This document shows positions 1 through 8,574 of a stretch of 51,876 nucleotides of DNA, piece after piece; position 1 is the first letter of the stretch, and every line of letters starts with the position of its first letter. The notes beneath the pieces were generated by a model that saw only the letters and a program-made list of their open reading frames with translations, ran no database searches and was not told the DNA's origin. Source of the stretch: Myxococcales bacterium (GTDB lineage Bacteria; Myxococcota_A; Polyangia; Polyangiales; Polyangiaceae); the NCBI GenBank assembly GCA_016794345.1, contig JAEUKE010000025.1:1-51876 (forward strand). The letters run 5' to 3'. The position numbers and the translations under genes are program-made.

Positions 1-14
1 GACGCGACGCACCT

Positions 15-725
15 CTACCTCTGGCGAGCGCGCCTCGCCTTTGCCTTCTTGGCCGGAGCCAGCCGCGGGGTCGCGGCGCGCGTGTGCGTCGGCCTGGGCG
101 CGGTCTTCGGCGAGATCGGCGCCGCCAGGCGAGTCAGCTGCTCCAGGACACGCTCCTTGAACTCCTTCGTCGGCTGCACGCGCTGGAAGACCAGCCGCAC
201 GAAGAGCATGCCGAAGACGCTGTCGAGGAACAGCTCCTTGTCGATGTCGGTGCGGAGCTCCCCGCGCTGCTCGGCCCGGTCGAGCATGTCGAGAATGAGC
301 TGCCTGCGCGACTCGTGCTCGCACCGGGCGACCTCCGCGAGCGGCGACTCGTCGGGTGAGCCGAGAAGCGTCCGGATGAGGCTCAGGGTGCCGGGCGCGA
401 ACAGCTTGGCCGTGGCCTGCTCGATCAGCTTCTCCAGATCTCCGCGCAGGCTGCCCGTGTCCCAGGTGAGCTCGTCCTCCGCGGCCATCCACTGGAACGC
501 GGCGAGGACAAGGTCTTCCTTGGTGGGCCAGCGCCTGTAGATCGTCGTGCGGTTCACGCCCGCGCGCGCCGCGACCCGCTCGAGCGTCAGACCCTCGAGA
601 CCCGTCAGCGCGAGCTCTTCGATCGTCGACGCCAGGACCTTGGCGACGACCGGCTCGCCGCGGACGAGGCGCCGTGCCGGGTCTCCGAGCTCAGGACCGC
701 TGTTCACCTTCGCATCTTGCCGCAT
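15..725 (-). CDS. TetR/AcrR family transcriptional repressor
   Basis: This 236-residue protein has the family layout. An N-terminal helix-turn-helix lies at about residues 30-75, with the signature TLERVAARAGVNRTTIYRRW and the following PTKEDL. A helical ligand and dimer domain follows, and then a basic Ala/Pro/Lys-rich tail that most family members lack. It is transcribed away from the membrane-fusion/RND pump operon starting at 838, and the 112-bp gap contains two matching palindromes. By analogy with AcrR/TtgR pairs it is probably the local repressor of the pump and of itself; the ligand is unknown. The ATG at 725 is the first plausible start and no strong ribosome site is visible. Confidence 0.93.
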   Translation of the reverse strand: MRQDAKVNSGPELGDPARRLVRGEPVVAKVLASTIEELALTGLEGLTLERVAARAGVNRTTIYRRWPTKEDLVLAAFQWMAAEDELTWDTGSLRGDLEKLIEQATAKLFAPGTLSLIRTLLGSPDESPLAEVARCEHESRRQLILDMLDRAEQRGELRTDIDKELFLDSVFGMLFVRLVFQRVQPTKEFKERVLEQLTRLAAPISPKTAPRPTHTRAATPRLAPAKKAKARRARQR

Positions 726-783
726 GGCGGTCAGACGGGCGAGGGGGCCTCGAATCCGCCTGGGAGACTTCTTAACATTTCAT

Positions 784-801
784 CGCAACACATGTGTTGC
801 G
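784..801. promoter_or_regulatory. Palindromic operator 1, TetR-type
   Basis: A perfect 18-bp palindrome, CGCAACA-CATG-TGTTGCG, sits between the divergent TetR and pump genes. The same half-site and 4-bp spacer recur 44 bp downstream, which is about four helical turns. It is inferred to be bound by the divergent TetR protein. Confidence 0.75.
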
Positions 802-824
802 CAAGTTCCGCGCGGGTGCTACCC

Positions 825-848
825 GATCGCAACACCTATGTTGCGATC
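825..848. promoter_or_regulatory. Palindromic operator 2 overlapping the pump operon start codon
   Basis: The inverted repeat has perfect 10-bp arms, GATCGCAACA and TGTTGCGATC, around CCTA. It shares the half-site CGCAACA/TGTTGCG and spacing of operator 1. The ATG proposed for the membrane-fusion protein (838) lies inside it, so a bound repressor would cover the start of the transcript. Confidence 0.72.
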
Positions 849-1908
849 AATCGGCGCTTCCCTGGGGGCCCTCGCCCTCCTCGCGTTTGGTGCCGGCTGC
901 GGGGGCGAAGCCAGCGCCGGCGTGGAGCCTCCGCCGCCCGCGGTGGACGTGCAGCTCGAGACGTCGCAGGCCGGCCCCGTCCCGCGAACCGTGAAGCTGA
1001 CCGGCTCGCTCCGCGGCGAGCAGGAGTCGGACCTGGCAGCCAACGCCAGCGGCCGCGTGGTGGAGATGCCCGTCGACGTCGGCCAGGCCGTGAAAAAGGG
1101 GGACGTGCTCGCCCGGCTCGACACGCGCGCCGTCGCGCTCGTCGCGTCGGAGGCCAAGGCCCAGGCGGATCTCGCGCGCAGCCGTCGCGAGCAGGCCAAG
1201 CGCGAGTGCGAGCGCTCCAAGGGCCTCCTGGAGGCCGGCGCGATCTCCAAGAGCGAATACGACCGCACGCAGGACCAGTGCAACACGAGCGACTTCGACG
1301 TGCGCGCCGCCGAGGCGCGCGCCGGGCAGGCGTCACAGACGCTGGTCGACGGCGTGGTTCGAGCGCCCTTCGACGGCGTCGTGGTCGAGCGGCTCATCGA
1401 GCCGGGTGAATATGTCCGAGCGGACACGCCAATCGTCCGCGTCGCGACGGTCGATCGCCTGCGCCTGAAGATCGAGGTTCCCGAGGCGCACGTCGCGTCG
1501 GCCCGGGTCGGCGCTGCCGTCACGTTCGGTGTCTCGGCCTGGCCGGAGCGGACGTGGACGGCCGCGATCGATCGGCGCGGCGTCGCGGTGCGTACGCAGA
1601 GCCGCGACGTCATCGCCGAGGCCAGCCTCGCCAACCCGGACGGCGCGCTGCTCCCCGGCATGTTCGCCACGGTCGAGCTCGTGGTGGGGGAAGACCAGCT
1701 GCCCTCAGTGCCGGTCAGCGCCATCGTCACGCGGGACGGCCGGCCGCACGCGTTCGTGGAGGTGGACGGTCGCGCCGCCGAGCGAGTCTTGTCGCTCGGG
1801 CCGAAGCTCGGGGGTGAGCGCGTCTCGGTCCGTCGCGGCATCAAGGCGGGGGACAGCGTCGTCGTCGCTCCTCCCGCGGACCTCAAGAACGGAAGCGCGG
1901 TGAACTAG
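838..1908 (+). CDS. RND efflux membrane-fusion (periplasmic adaptor) lipoprotein
   Basis: The 356-residue product begins with a lipoprotein signal peptide ending LLAFGAGC, then a short linker. The HlyD/AcrA-type adaptor follows: a first lipoyl half (VVEMPVDVGQAVKKGDVLARLD, written here as the stretch near residues 76-96), an alpha-hairpin rich in Arg, Glu and Lys, the second lipoyl half RAPFDGVVVERLIEPGEYV, and beta-barrel and membrane-proximal domains. It would link the RND pump at 1911 to an outer-membrane channel. The stop is 2 bp before the pump start, so the two form an operon. I chose 838 because it gives a clean signal peptide; longer in-frame starts would run through the operators. 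No TolC-like gene follows in this window. Confidence 0.93.
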   Translation: MLRSIGASLGALALLAFGAGCGGEASAGVEPPPPAVDVQLETSQAGPVPRTVKLTGSLRGEQESDLAANASGRVVEMPVDVGQAVKKGDVLARLDTRAVALVASEAKAQADLARSRREQAKRECERSKGLLEAGAISKSEYDRTQDQCNTSDFDVRAAEARAGQASQTLVDGVVRAPFDGVVVERLIEPGEYVRADTPIVRVATVDRLRLKIEVPEAHVASARVGAAVTFGVSAWPERTWTAAIDRRGVAVRTQSRDVIAEASLANPDGALLPGMFATVELVVGEDQLPSVPVSAIVTRDGRPHAFVEVDGRAAERVLSLGPKLGGERVSVRRGIKAGDSVVVAPPADLKNGSAVN

Positions 1909-1910
1909 CC

Positions 1911-4900
1911 ATGCAATGGTTGGCCAAGCTGTGCGTGAAGCGCCCGGTCTTCGCGAGCGTCATCACCTTGCTCATCGTCGTCCTCGGCGGGTTCAGCTAC
2001 CTGAAGCTCGGCGTCGACAACTTCCCCGACGTCGATATCCCGTACGTCATCGTCACCACCCGCCTCCCCGGCGCCGCGCCGGAGGAGGTCGAGAGCGAGG
2101 TGACCGATCGCATCGAGGGCTCGGTCAACACGATCGGCGGCATCGACGAGCTGCGCTCGGTGTCGACGGAAGGTGTCTCTCAGGTGATCGTCGCCTTCCG
2201 CGTGGAGAAGGACGCGGACGTCGCCACGCAGGAGGTTCGCGACAAGATCGATCTGGTCCTCGCCGACCTGCCGGAGGGCGTCGAGCCGCCGGTCGTCACG
2301 CGCGTCGACCCGTCGGCCTCGGCGGTCCTCTTGCTCGCGCTGCGGTCCGACCTCGACACGCGTGAGGTCACCGAGATTGCCGACAAGAAGGTGCGGCGCC
2401 AGATCGAGAGCATCGACGGCGTCGGCCAGGTCGAGATCGTCGGCGGGCGCGCCCGCCAATACAACGTGCTGCTCGACCCGGCGGCGATGCGGGCGCACGG
2501 CGTCACCGCGGCGGACGTGTTCGCCGGTCTCGGCCGCCAGAACGTCAGCGTGCCCGGCGGCTCGCTCGAGGCCGGGCCGGCCGAGCGCACCGTGCGCGTC
2601 CGCGGTCGGGTCGAGACGGCGGAGGAGCTCGGCGCGATCGTGCTTCGGTCGACGGGCGGGCGCCCCGTCCGCGTGAGCGACGTGGCGCGGGTCGAAGACG
2701 GAATGGCAGAGGAAGAGACGTCCGCGCGGCTCGACGGCGAGCCTGTCGTCCTGCTCTCGGTGAAGAAGCAAGCAGGCCGAAACACGGTCGCGGTCGTCGA
2801 CTCGGTCCTCAAGCGCCTCGGCGACGTGGACAAGACGCTCCCCGCGGGCGTGCGAGTCGAGGTCATTCGTGACAACTCCGGCGTCATCCGGACCGGCATC
2901 GCCGCCGTGACCGAGCACCTCGTGCTCGGCGCGCTCCTCGCCGCGTTGGTGGTGCTCCTCTTCCTGGGCAACGTGCGCTCGACGTTCATCGCGGCCGTCG
3001 CCATCCCCATCTCGATCATCGGCACCTTCGCGATCATGCAGGTCGCCGGCTTCACGCTGAATTTTCTAACCCTGCTCGCGCTCGCGCTCGCGGTCGGCAT
3101 CGTCATCGACGACGCCATCGTCGTCCTCGAGAACATCGTCCGGTACATCGACGAGAAGGGGATGAAGCCGTTCGTGGCGGCGGTCCACGCGACGAAGGAG
3201 ATCGGCCTCGCGGTCCTCGCGACGTCGCTCTCCTTGATGGCCGTCTTCGTGCCGATCGCCTTCATGGGCGGCATCCCGGGGCGCTTTCTGGCGAGCTTCG
3301 GGCTGACGATGGCCTTCAGCATCGCCGTCTCGCTCTTCGTGAGCTTCACGCTCACGCCGATGCTCGGCGCCCGCATGTTGCGGCCGGGCGGCCACGACGG
3401 CTCGCGCCTCGCGCGCATCGTCGACCGCTTCTACAAGCCGATCGAGCGCGGCTACGTCGCGCTCCTCACCTTCTGCATGCGCAGGCGGTGGATCGTGGTC
3501 GCGGCGAGCGTCGCGACGCTCGCCTCCTGTGGCCCGCTCATCAAGCGCGTCCCGTCGTCGTTCCTCCCGCCCGACGACCAGGCCCGCTTCGAGGTCTCGG
3601 TGAAGGCGCCGGAGGGGACGAGCCTACCCGAGACCCGCCTCGTCGCCGAGCGCATCGCCGACGACGCACGCCGCTACGAGGGTGTCACGCGGACGCTCGT
3701 CACGGTCGGAGAGGGCGACGCGTCGCCGGCCAACGAGGCCAAGGTCTACGTCTTCCTCACCGATCCGGCGAAGCGAGCCTTCTCCCAGCAGCACCTCATG
3801 CAGCGCGTCCGCGACGAGGTGTTGCCACGCCACACCCATGGCGGCGTGAGGGCGATCGCCGGCGAGGTCCCCGAGTTCTCCAGCGGCCAGTCGCAGGCGA
3901 AGGTCCAGTATGCGCTCGTCGGCCCCGACATCGACCGTCTCGCCGGGGCTACCCGGAAAATCGTCGAGGGCCTCCGTCAGTTTCCGCAGGCCGTCGACGT
4001 CGACACGACGTTGGCCGAGAAGAAGCCGGAGCTCGCCGTGTCGATCGATCGAGAGCGCGCCGCGTTGCTCGGCGTGCAGGTGAGCCCGATCGCGGACGCG
4101 CTCCGCCTCTTCGTCGGCGGCGTGAAGGCGACCACCGTGACGCAGGCAGGCGAGCAATACGACGTGCGCATCCGCGCGGACGAGCGGTTCCGCGCCGAGC
4201 CCGACACGCTCGCCCTGGTCGGCGTGGGCTCGCCCACCGCGGGCGTGGTCGGCCTCGATCAGCTCGTGAAATTCTCCGACGACACGGGGCCCTCGCGCAT
4301 CGATCGGTATGGCAGGCAGCGGCAATACACCATCCTCTCCGACGCGGCCCCAGGGGTGGGCACCAGCGTCGTGGAGGCGGAGCTCAAGCGACTCGTCGCC
4401 GAGCAGGGGTTGCCGCCCGAGTACCGCCTCATCCCCGTGGGCCCGTCGAAGACCGGGGCCGAGCTCGTCTCCGGCTTCTTGATGGTCATCTTGCTCGGGT
4501 TCGTCTTCATGTACCTCGTGCTCGCGGCGCAGTTCGAGTCGTGGTCGCAGCCGGCCATCATCCTCCTTTCGTTGCCGCTCACGGTCCCGTTCGCGCTCGT
4601 GTCGCTCCTCCTCCTCGGGCAATCGCTCAACCTCTTCTCGGCGCTCGGGCTCCTGGTGCTCTTCGGCGTCGTGAAGAAGAACGCGATCCTGCAGATCGAT
4701 CACACGAACCACCTGCGCGCCCTCGGCCGCCCCAAGCTCGAGGCGATCATCGAGGCCAACCGCGATCGGCTCCGGCCCATCCTGATGACCACCCTCGCGT
4801 TCGTCGCGGGAATGGTGCCGCTCGTCTTCTCACGCGGCGTCGGCGCCGGGAAGAACCAGGCTTCGAGCGGCATCGTCCTCGGCGGTCAGCTGCTCTCGCT

Positions 4901-5069
4901 CCTCCTCACGCTCGTCGCCGTGCCCGTCGCATACGATCTCTTCGACCAGGCCGCGGCCTGGTTCTCGAGGCTGCGCCGCAAGCAGGCATTCGATCGGGGG
5001 GAGGCCGATCTCGAGCGTTATGAAGCCGGCGCCCCGCCGGAGCACGTCGCCATTGCAGCGGAGGAATGA
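1911..5069 (+). CDS. RND-family efflux transporter, inner-membrane pump
   Basis: At 1052 residues it has the normal AcrB/MexB-type length. The first membrane segment is near residues 10-30 and is followed by the family signature DNFPDVDIPYV. A large periplasmic loop comes next. The TM4 stretch around residues 385-412 contains GIVIDDAIVVLENIV, with the two adjacent aspartates used for proton relay. A second loop and TM7-12 complete the duplicated fold. The C-terminal half carries the expected GVVKKNAILQIDH segment. It is translated directly after the adaptor gene and 0 bp before a TetR gene. The substrate cannot be deduced from the sequence; drugs, dyes or amphiphiles are typical for this subfamily. 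Confidence 0.95.
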   Translation: MQWLAKLCVKRPVFASVITLLIVVLGGFSYLKLGVDNFPDVDIPYVIVTTRLPGAAPEEVESEVTDRIEGSVNTIGGIDELRSVSTEGVSQVIVAFRVEKDADVATQEVRDKIDLVLADLPEGVEPPVVTRVDPSASAVLLLALRSDLDTREVTEIADKKVRRQIESIDGVGQVEIVGGRARQYNVLLDPAAMRAHGVTAADVFAGLGRQNVSVPGGSLEAGPAERTVRVRGRVETAEELGAIVLRSTGGRPVRVSDVARVEDGMAEEETSARLDGEPVVLLSVKKQAGRNTVAVVDSVLKRLGDVDKTLPAGVRVEVIRDNSGVIRTGIAAVTEHLVLGALLAALVVLLFLGNVRSTFIAAVAIPISIIGTFAIMQVAGFTLNFLTLLALALAVGIVIDDAIVVLENIVRYIDEKGMKPFVAAVHATKEIGLAVLATSLSLMAVFVPIAFMGGIPGRFLASFGLTMAFSIAVSLFVSFTLTPMLGARMLRPGGHDGSRLARIVDRFYKPIERGYVALLTFCMRRRWIVVAASVATLASCGPLIKRVPSSFLPPDDQARFEVSVKAPEGTSLPETRLVAERIADDARRYEGVTRTLVTVGEGDASPANEAKVYVFLTDPAKRAFSQQHLMQRVRDEVLPRHTHGGVRAIAGEVPEFSSGQSQAKVQYALVGPDIDRLAGATRKIVEGLRQFPQAVDVDTTLAEKKPELAVSIDRERAALLGVQVSPIADALRLFVGGVKATTVTQAGEQYDVRIRADERFRAEPDTLALVGVGSPTAGVVGLDQLVKFSDDTGPSRIDRYGRQRQYTILSDAAPGVGTSVVEAELKRLVAEQGLPPEYRLIPVGPSKTGAELVSGFLMVILLGFVFMYLVLAAQFESWSQPAIILLSLPLTVPFALVSLLLLGQSLNLFSALGLLVLFGVVKKNAILQIDHTNHLRALGRPKLEAIIEANRDRLRPILMTTLAFVAGMVPLVFSRGVGAGKNQASSGIVLGGQLLSLLLTLVAVPVAYDLFDQAAAWFSRLRRKQAFDRGEADLERYEAGAPPEHVAIAAEE

Positions 5070-5633
5070 ATGAGCCGAGGCCGTCCCGTGAGGATCGACG
5101 ACGAGTCGATCCTCACCGCAACCCGCGCCCTCCTCGCCGAGCAGGGCCCGCACGTCACCTCGGCGCTCATCGCCGCGCGCGCCGGCATCTCGGAGGCGAC
5201 GATCTTCAAGCGCTTCGCCACCAAGGCCGATCTCTTCCGCGCGGCGCTCCAGGTCGACGAGGAGGAGCTGGTCCGCCCATTCGAGCGGCTGAGCCAGATC
5301 GCGGGCGCCTCCTCGGTCCGGGAGAACCTGACCGAAGCCGCGCGCGCCTTCCTGCAGGCGCGCGAGCGGCTCGCCACGCCCCTCCGCGCCCAGCTGCGCT
5401 CGCACCGCGTCGACCACGACGCCAGCCGCGAGAGGCTGCGTCTTGCCGTGGTCTCCCATGTCGAGCTCTACGTCGCGCTCGAGGTCTCCTGCGGGCGTGT
5501 GCCGGCCAGCCTCGCGCGGTCCTTCGCCACCACCTACGTCGCTTGCCTCTGGGGGCTGAGCAAGGAGCGCGCGGAGGAGGAGCTCCGTGACGCCCTCGAG
5601 CTTTTGTTCGGCGCGCTGGCTCGCGCCGCCTGA
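5070..5633 (+). CDS. TetR family regulator at the end of the efflux operon
   Basis: The product has 187 residues. The N-terminal helix-turn-helix reads ALIAARAGISEATIFKRFAT at about residues 30-49, followed by KADLFRAAL. The rest is an all-helical ligand domain. The ATG immediately follows the RND stop codon (TGA-ATG), and the GAGGAA just upstream lies inside the pump's last codons, so translation is probably coupled. The operon therefore has a regulator at each end: the divergent repressor at 725 and this one. Whether it controls the same operators is unknown. Confidence 0.92.
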   Translation: MSRGRPVRIDDESILTATRALLAEQGPHVTSALIAARAGISEATIFKRFATKADLFRAALQVDEEELVRPFERLSQIAGASSVRENLTEAARAFLQARERLATPLRAQLRSHRVDHDASRERLRLAVVSHVELYVALEVSCGRVPASLARSFATTYVACLWGLSKERAEEELRDALELLFGALARAA

Positions 5634-5679
5634 CGACGACACGTACATGCGCGTGCTGACCAAATCCGCCGAGCCCGCC

Positions 5680-5708
5680 TTGACACACTTCGACAGGCGT
5701 CGTATTGA
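5680..5708 (+). promoter_or_regulatory. Sigma-70-like promoter of the ArsR gene
   Basis: TTGACA at 5680-5685 and TATTGA at 5703-5708 are separated by 17 bp, close to the housekeeping consensus. The expected transcription start falls at about 5715, which is itself a GTG in frame with the ArsR gene, so the message may be leaderless. Confidence 0.55.
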
Positions 5709-6029
5709 GTGCGCGTGGCTCGCACCGACCTGAAGCCGCTGGCCAAGGCCTTCGCGGCGCTCTCGAATCCCAACCGGTTGCAGCTCTTCCTGAACCTGTT
5801 GGAGGAGAGCCGGCTGGATCTCGCCAAGGGTCGCGTGCACGACTGCTTCCTCGCGAAGCTCCTCGACAACCTCCCCATCGGCGCGTCCACCGTCAGCCAC
5901 CACGTGAAGGAGCTGGAGAACGCCGGCCTCATCGAGACCTCCCGAGACGGCAAGCAGCTCATCTGCAGCATCCGCCCCGAGATGATGAAGCACCTCGGCG
6001 CCATCTTCGCGGCCGCCGCGGACCGCTGA
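5709..6029 (+). CDS. ArsR family winged-helix regulator
   Basis: This is a small 106-residue DNA-binding protein. It starts with the family element AFAALSNPNRLQLFLNLLE and has the recognition segment IGASTVSHHVKELENAGLI followed by a wing containing RDGKQLICSI. No metal-binding CxC pair is present in the helix; single cysteines sit at CFLAKLL and ICSI. Either GTG 5709 or GTG 5715 could be the start, and the promoter geometry favours 5715 (giving ARTDLKPLAK). It is followed by a terminator and then an oxidoreductase gene that it may regulate. Confidence 0.88.
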   Translation: MRVARTDLKPLAKAFAALSNPNRLQLFLNLLEESRLDLAKGRVHDCFLAKLLDNLPIGASTVSHHVKELENAGLIETSRDGKQLICSIRPEMMKHLGAIFAAAADR

Positions 6030-6035
6030 GCTCAC

Positions 6036-6070
6036 GGAGCGCTCCCATCCGGAGGCGCTCCTTCTTTTTG
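6036..6070 (+). terminator. Rho-independent terminator after the ArsR gene
   Basis: The hairpin GGAGCGC...GCGCTCC, extended by TCC/GGA with one bulged G, ends at 6061 and is followed by TTCTTTTTG. It lies 7 bp after the ArsR stop codon. Confidence 0.75.
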
Positions 6071-6135
6071 CTTCATCAATTCGACATTTATCAAACTGTC
6101 ACCAGAGCGCGGGACACCCCCGAGACGAGAGACCC

Positions 6136-7146
6136 ATGCAAAGCGCAGCGCAGCAGATCAGCATCAAGAAGTTCGGCCCCCCCGATGTCCTCGCCCTCGA
6201 GCGAGCCGCCGTCCGCGAGGCCGGCGCCGACGAGCTGAAGATCAAGGTGAAGTACTCGGGCATCAACTTCGCCGATCTGCAGATGCGCCTCGGCTTCTAT
6301 CCCGACGCGCCGCCGAAGCCGTTTGTCCCGGGCTACGAGGTCGCGGGTCACGTCGAGCAGGTCGGCCCCGGCGTGGAGGGCTTTCGCGTCGGCGATCCGG
6401 TCATCGCGGGCACCTACTTCGGCGGCTACGCGTCGGAGGTCACGCTCCCCGCGCGCCAGGTCTTCCGGCTCCCCGAGAGCCTGACCCTCGAGCAGGGCGC
6501 CGCGCTCCCCGTCGCCTTCTTCACCGCGCAGCTCGCCCTGTTCGAAATGGGGCGCGTGCGGCGAGGCGATCGCGTCCTCATCGAGTGCGCCACCGGCGGC
6601 GTCGGCACCCTCGCCGTTCAGATGGCACGTCACACCGGCGCGGAGGTCGTCGGCCTCACCTCGACCGCCTCCAAGAAGGGCTACATCGAGGGGCTCGGCG
6701 CCCGCGCGCTCACGCAGAGCGAGTTCGAGTCCGACGCCTCGGTGCGCGACTTCGACTTCATCCTCAACGCCTCCGGTGGCCGCGCCGTGCGAGCGCAGCT
6801 CGACCGATTGGGCATGACGGGCCGTATGGTGTGTATGGGCCTCAACTCCGGCGTCAAAGACGGCAAACGGAGCTTCCTCCGGATGGGCTACGCCGCGCTC
6901 ACCACCCCGCGCTTCGGCGTGTTCGAGCTCATGAACAAAAACGCCGGCGTGTTCGGCCTCAACGCCCTCCACGTCCTCCGCGATCCGCAATGGTCCGAGA
7001 AGCTGACGAAGAGCCTCGACAAGGCCACCGGCATGCAGCTCGACCCCCACGTGAGCAAGGTCTTCGCAGCCGACCGCGCCGCCGAGGCGCACGAGTTCAT
7101 CGCCACCCGCAAGGCGCTCGGCAAGGTGTTGCTCGCGTGGTCGTGA
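6136..7146 (+). CDS. Quinone oxidoreductase / VAT1-like medium-chain dehydrogenase
   Basis: The 336-residue protein belongs to the zinc-independent MDR superfamily. An N-terminal GroES-like domain contains SGINFADLQMRLGFYP and VPGYEVAGHVEQVGPGVEGF. The NADPH-binding Rossmann domain carries ATGGVGTLAVQMA at about residues 152-164. No structural-zinc cysteine cluster is seen, which fits NADPH:quinone reductase or VAT1-like enzymes rather than alcohol dehydrogenases. An AT-rich stretch at 6071-6100 with GACA-N10-TGTC precedes the gene and could hold promoter and operator. The upstream ArsR gene is a candidate regulator. The substrate is unknown. Confidence 0.9.
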   Translation: MQSAAQQISIKKFGPPDVLALERAAVREAGADELKIKVKYSGINFADLQMRLGFYPDAPPKPFVPGYEVAGHVEQVGPGVEGFRVGDPVIAGTYFGGYASEVTLPARQVFRLPESLTLEQGAALPVAFFTAQLALFEMGRVRRGDRVLIECATGGVGTLAVQMARHTGAEVVGLTSTASKKGYIEGLGARALTQSEFESDASVRDFDFILNASGGRAVRAQLDRLGMTGRMVCMGLNSGVKDGKRSFLRMGYAALTTPRFGVFELMNKNAGVFGLNALHVLRDPQWSEKLTKSLDKATGMQLDPHVSKVFAADRAAEAHEFIATRKALGKVLLAWS

Positions 7147-7255
7147 GGGGACGTCCGCGCTGGTGCAGGTCGCGCACACCGCATTCAGCGTCCCGGCGCG
7201 CCGTTTATCTTCGCTCCGCCGGCGGGGAACGCTGACCAACCAGCGGAAACATGCG

Positions 7256-7957
7256 ATGAATGTCTCCATGCGATTGTCGTTGCTGAGTCTGGTCGTGGTC
7301 GGATGCGTGGCATGTGGCGTCGATGGCGCAAAGAAGGGTGAGGAGACCGAGGCGTCGAGCGCTGAGTCGAGCGACGGGAAGAGCAAGAAGAAGAAGGCCA
7401 AGGCCTCTGCCGCGCCTGAGGCGAGCGCCACCCAGACGGCGTCGACCACTGCCAGCGCGGCGCCTTCTGCAGCACCGCCGCCCTCGGTGACGCTCGCCAC
7501 CATGTTCGACGGCGATGACGGCAAAGACGGCAAGACCGTCACCTTCGGACGGGCGACGCTCCGGCTGCCCCCCGGGTGGGACGCGGGCGGCGGCTGGGAC
7601 TCGGTAGATGTGGTCGAGCGCTCCGACAAGTCGGCCAAGCTCGTGCTGATGAGGCTCGATATCAGCGACGCTTACCTCGACCTCAACCTCGGTACCTGGG
7701 TGAAGGTGCCGTTTGCGACCGACAAGGTGAGCTGGGAGCCGCGGGAGGCCGCTAAGGTCGGTGCAGACCACCTCGACGCCAAGGTCGCGAAAGGCTCGGG
7801 TCGCTTCGGGAAAGACCCGGCAGATTTCTGGCACGTCGCGACGGGCTACGACGGCAAGACGTACGGACTCGTCGTGATTGCGGGAATCAAGAGCGGCGCT
7901 GAGCCGAAGGTGCGCGAAGAGATGATCTCCGCGGTTCGATCCATTCGAATCAAATAG
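7256..7957 (+). CDS. Lipoprotein with Lys/Ala-rich linker, function unknown
   Basis: The 233-residue product has a short signal peptide with lipobox VACG near residue 20. An acidic and Lys-rich linker (SDGKSKKKKAKASAAPE) and an Ala/Ser/Thr-rich stretch follow. The C-terminal 130-residue globular domain is rich in beta strands and begins at about TLATMFDGDDG. The ATG at 7256 is preferred because it gives a proper signal; an in-frame ATG at 7268 is the alternative. Its family is not recognised. It stands alone, converging with the genes on the other strand downstream. Confidence 0.8.
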   Translation: MNVSMRLSLLSLVVVGCVACGVDGAKKGEETEASSAESSDGKSKKKKAKASAAPEASATQTASTTASAAPSAAPPPSVTLATMFDGDDGKDGKTVTFGRATLRLPPGWDAGGGWDSVDVVERSDKSAKLVLMRLDISDAYLDLNLGTWVKVPFATDKVSWEPREAAKVGADHLDAKVAKGSGRFGKDPADFWHVATGYDGKTYGLVVIAGIKSGAEPKVREEMISAVRSIRIK

Positions 7958-8074
7958 TGCGCGATTCGCGCTCATTGCTGGAGCAGCGCTCGGACCACGC
8001 CCGGCGGTGATTCTCCACGGTACCTCCCCTCGCGAGCGCAGGGACCGCTCCGTCATGGCGGAGGATGGCAGGTC

Positions 8075-8500
8075 TCATCGCGGCGGCTCCCTTCCCCGTC
8101 GCGACGCCTCCACTGCGGTCGCGACCCATCGCGCGAACTTTTCCTTGTCCGTGGTCGCCTCGAACTCCCGGCCGAGCACGAGCGCGGCCGTTTGGACGGC
8201 CATCGACACGATCTTCGATTTGACCAGGTAGCGGACGAGCACGCGATCGTCGGTGTTCGTCTTCCCGAACGCGCGGATGAGGTCGCGCGCCTCCGGGTCG
8301 TAGCCCGTCATTTCGAACCAATCGTGGAAGACCCGGAGCTTCGCGTGCTCGTCGAGCTGGCGCCGCGCGATCTGCACGTAGGTCCGCGTGAGCGCGGTCG
8401 TCCCGTGGCCCACGATGCGCGTCGTGAGCACACCGGGCGCAGGGGCCCAGACCTCCAGGGTCTCCCCCTGCGCTCCGGCGAAGCGCTCGACGGTCTCCAC
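8075..8500 (-). CDS. Conserved hypothetical protein, STAS-like
   Basis: This 141-residue cytoplasmic protein resembles the many small myxobacterial proteins of a STAS/SpoIIAA-like type. The central pattern FHDWFEMTGYDPEARDLIRAF is typical, where a strand leads to a short turn and helix. The C-terminus is alpha-helical and basic. The assignment rests on memory of that pattern only, and no catalytic residue can be named. It runs in the same direction as the VOC gene upstream (75-bp gap) and may be co-transcribed with it. Confidence 0.75.
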   Translation of the reverse strand: METVERFAGAQGETLEVWAPAPGVLTTRIVGHGTTALTRTYVQIARRQLDEHAKLRVFHDWFEMTGYDPEARDLIRAFGKTNTDDRVLVRYLVKSKIVSMAVQTAALVLGREFEATTDKEKFARWVATAVEASRRGREPPR

Positions 8501-8574
8501 GGGGCGAGGGTACGCGAGGCAGACGCGGGATCAAGGAGCCTGGCGCGGACACACGCCCCGATCTCAGGCGCACC

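Noticed and set aside
30..359. Plus-strand frames inside the TetR gene
   Set aside because: Shadow frames; the minus-strand TetR motifs are clear.
1905..2918. 337-codon minus-strand frame over the RND pump
   Set aside because: Asp/Arg/His-rich shadow composition; the pump frame carries family motifs over its full length.
6091..7638. 515-codon minus-strand frame over the oxidoreductase
   Set aside because: Antisense shadow that also crosses the promoter and lipoprotein start of real genes.
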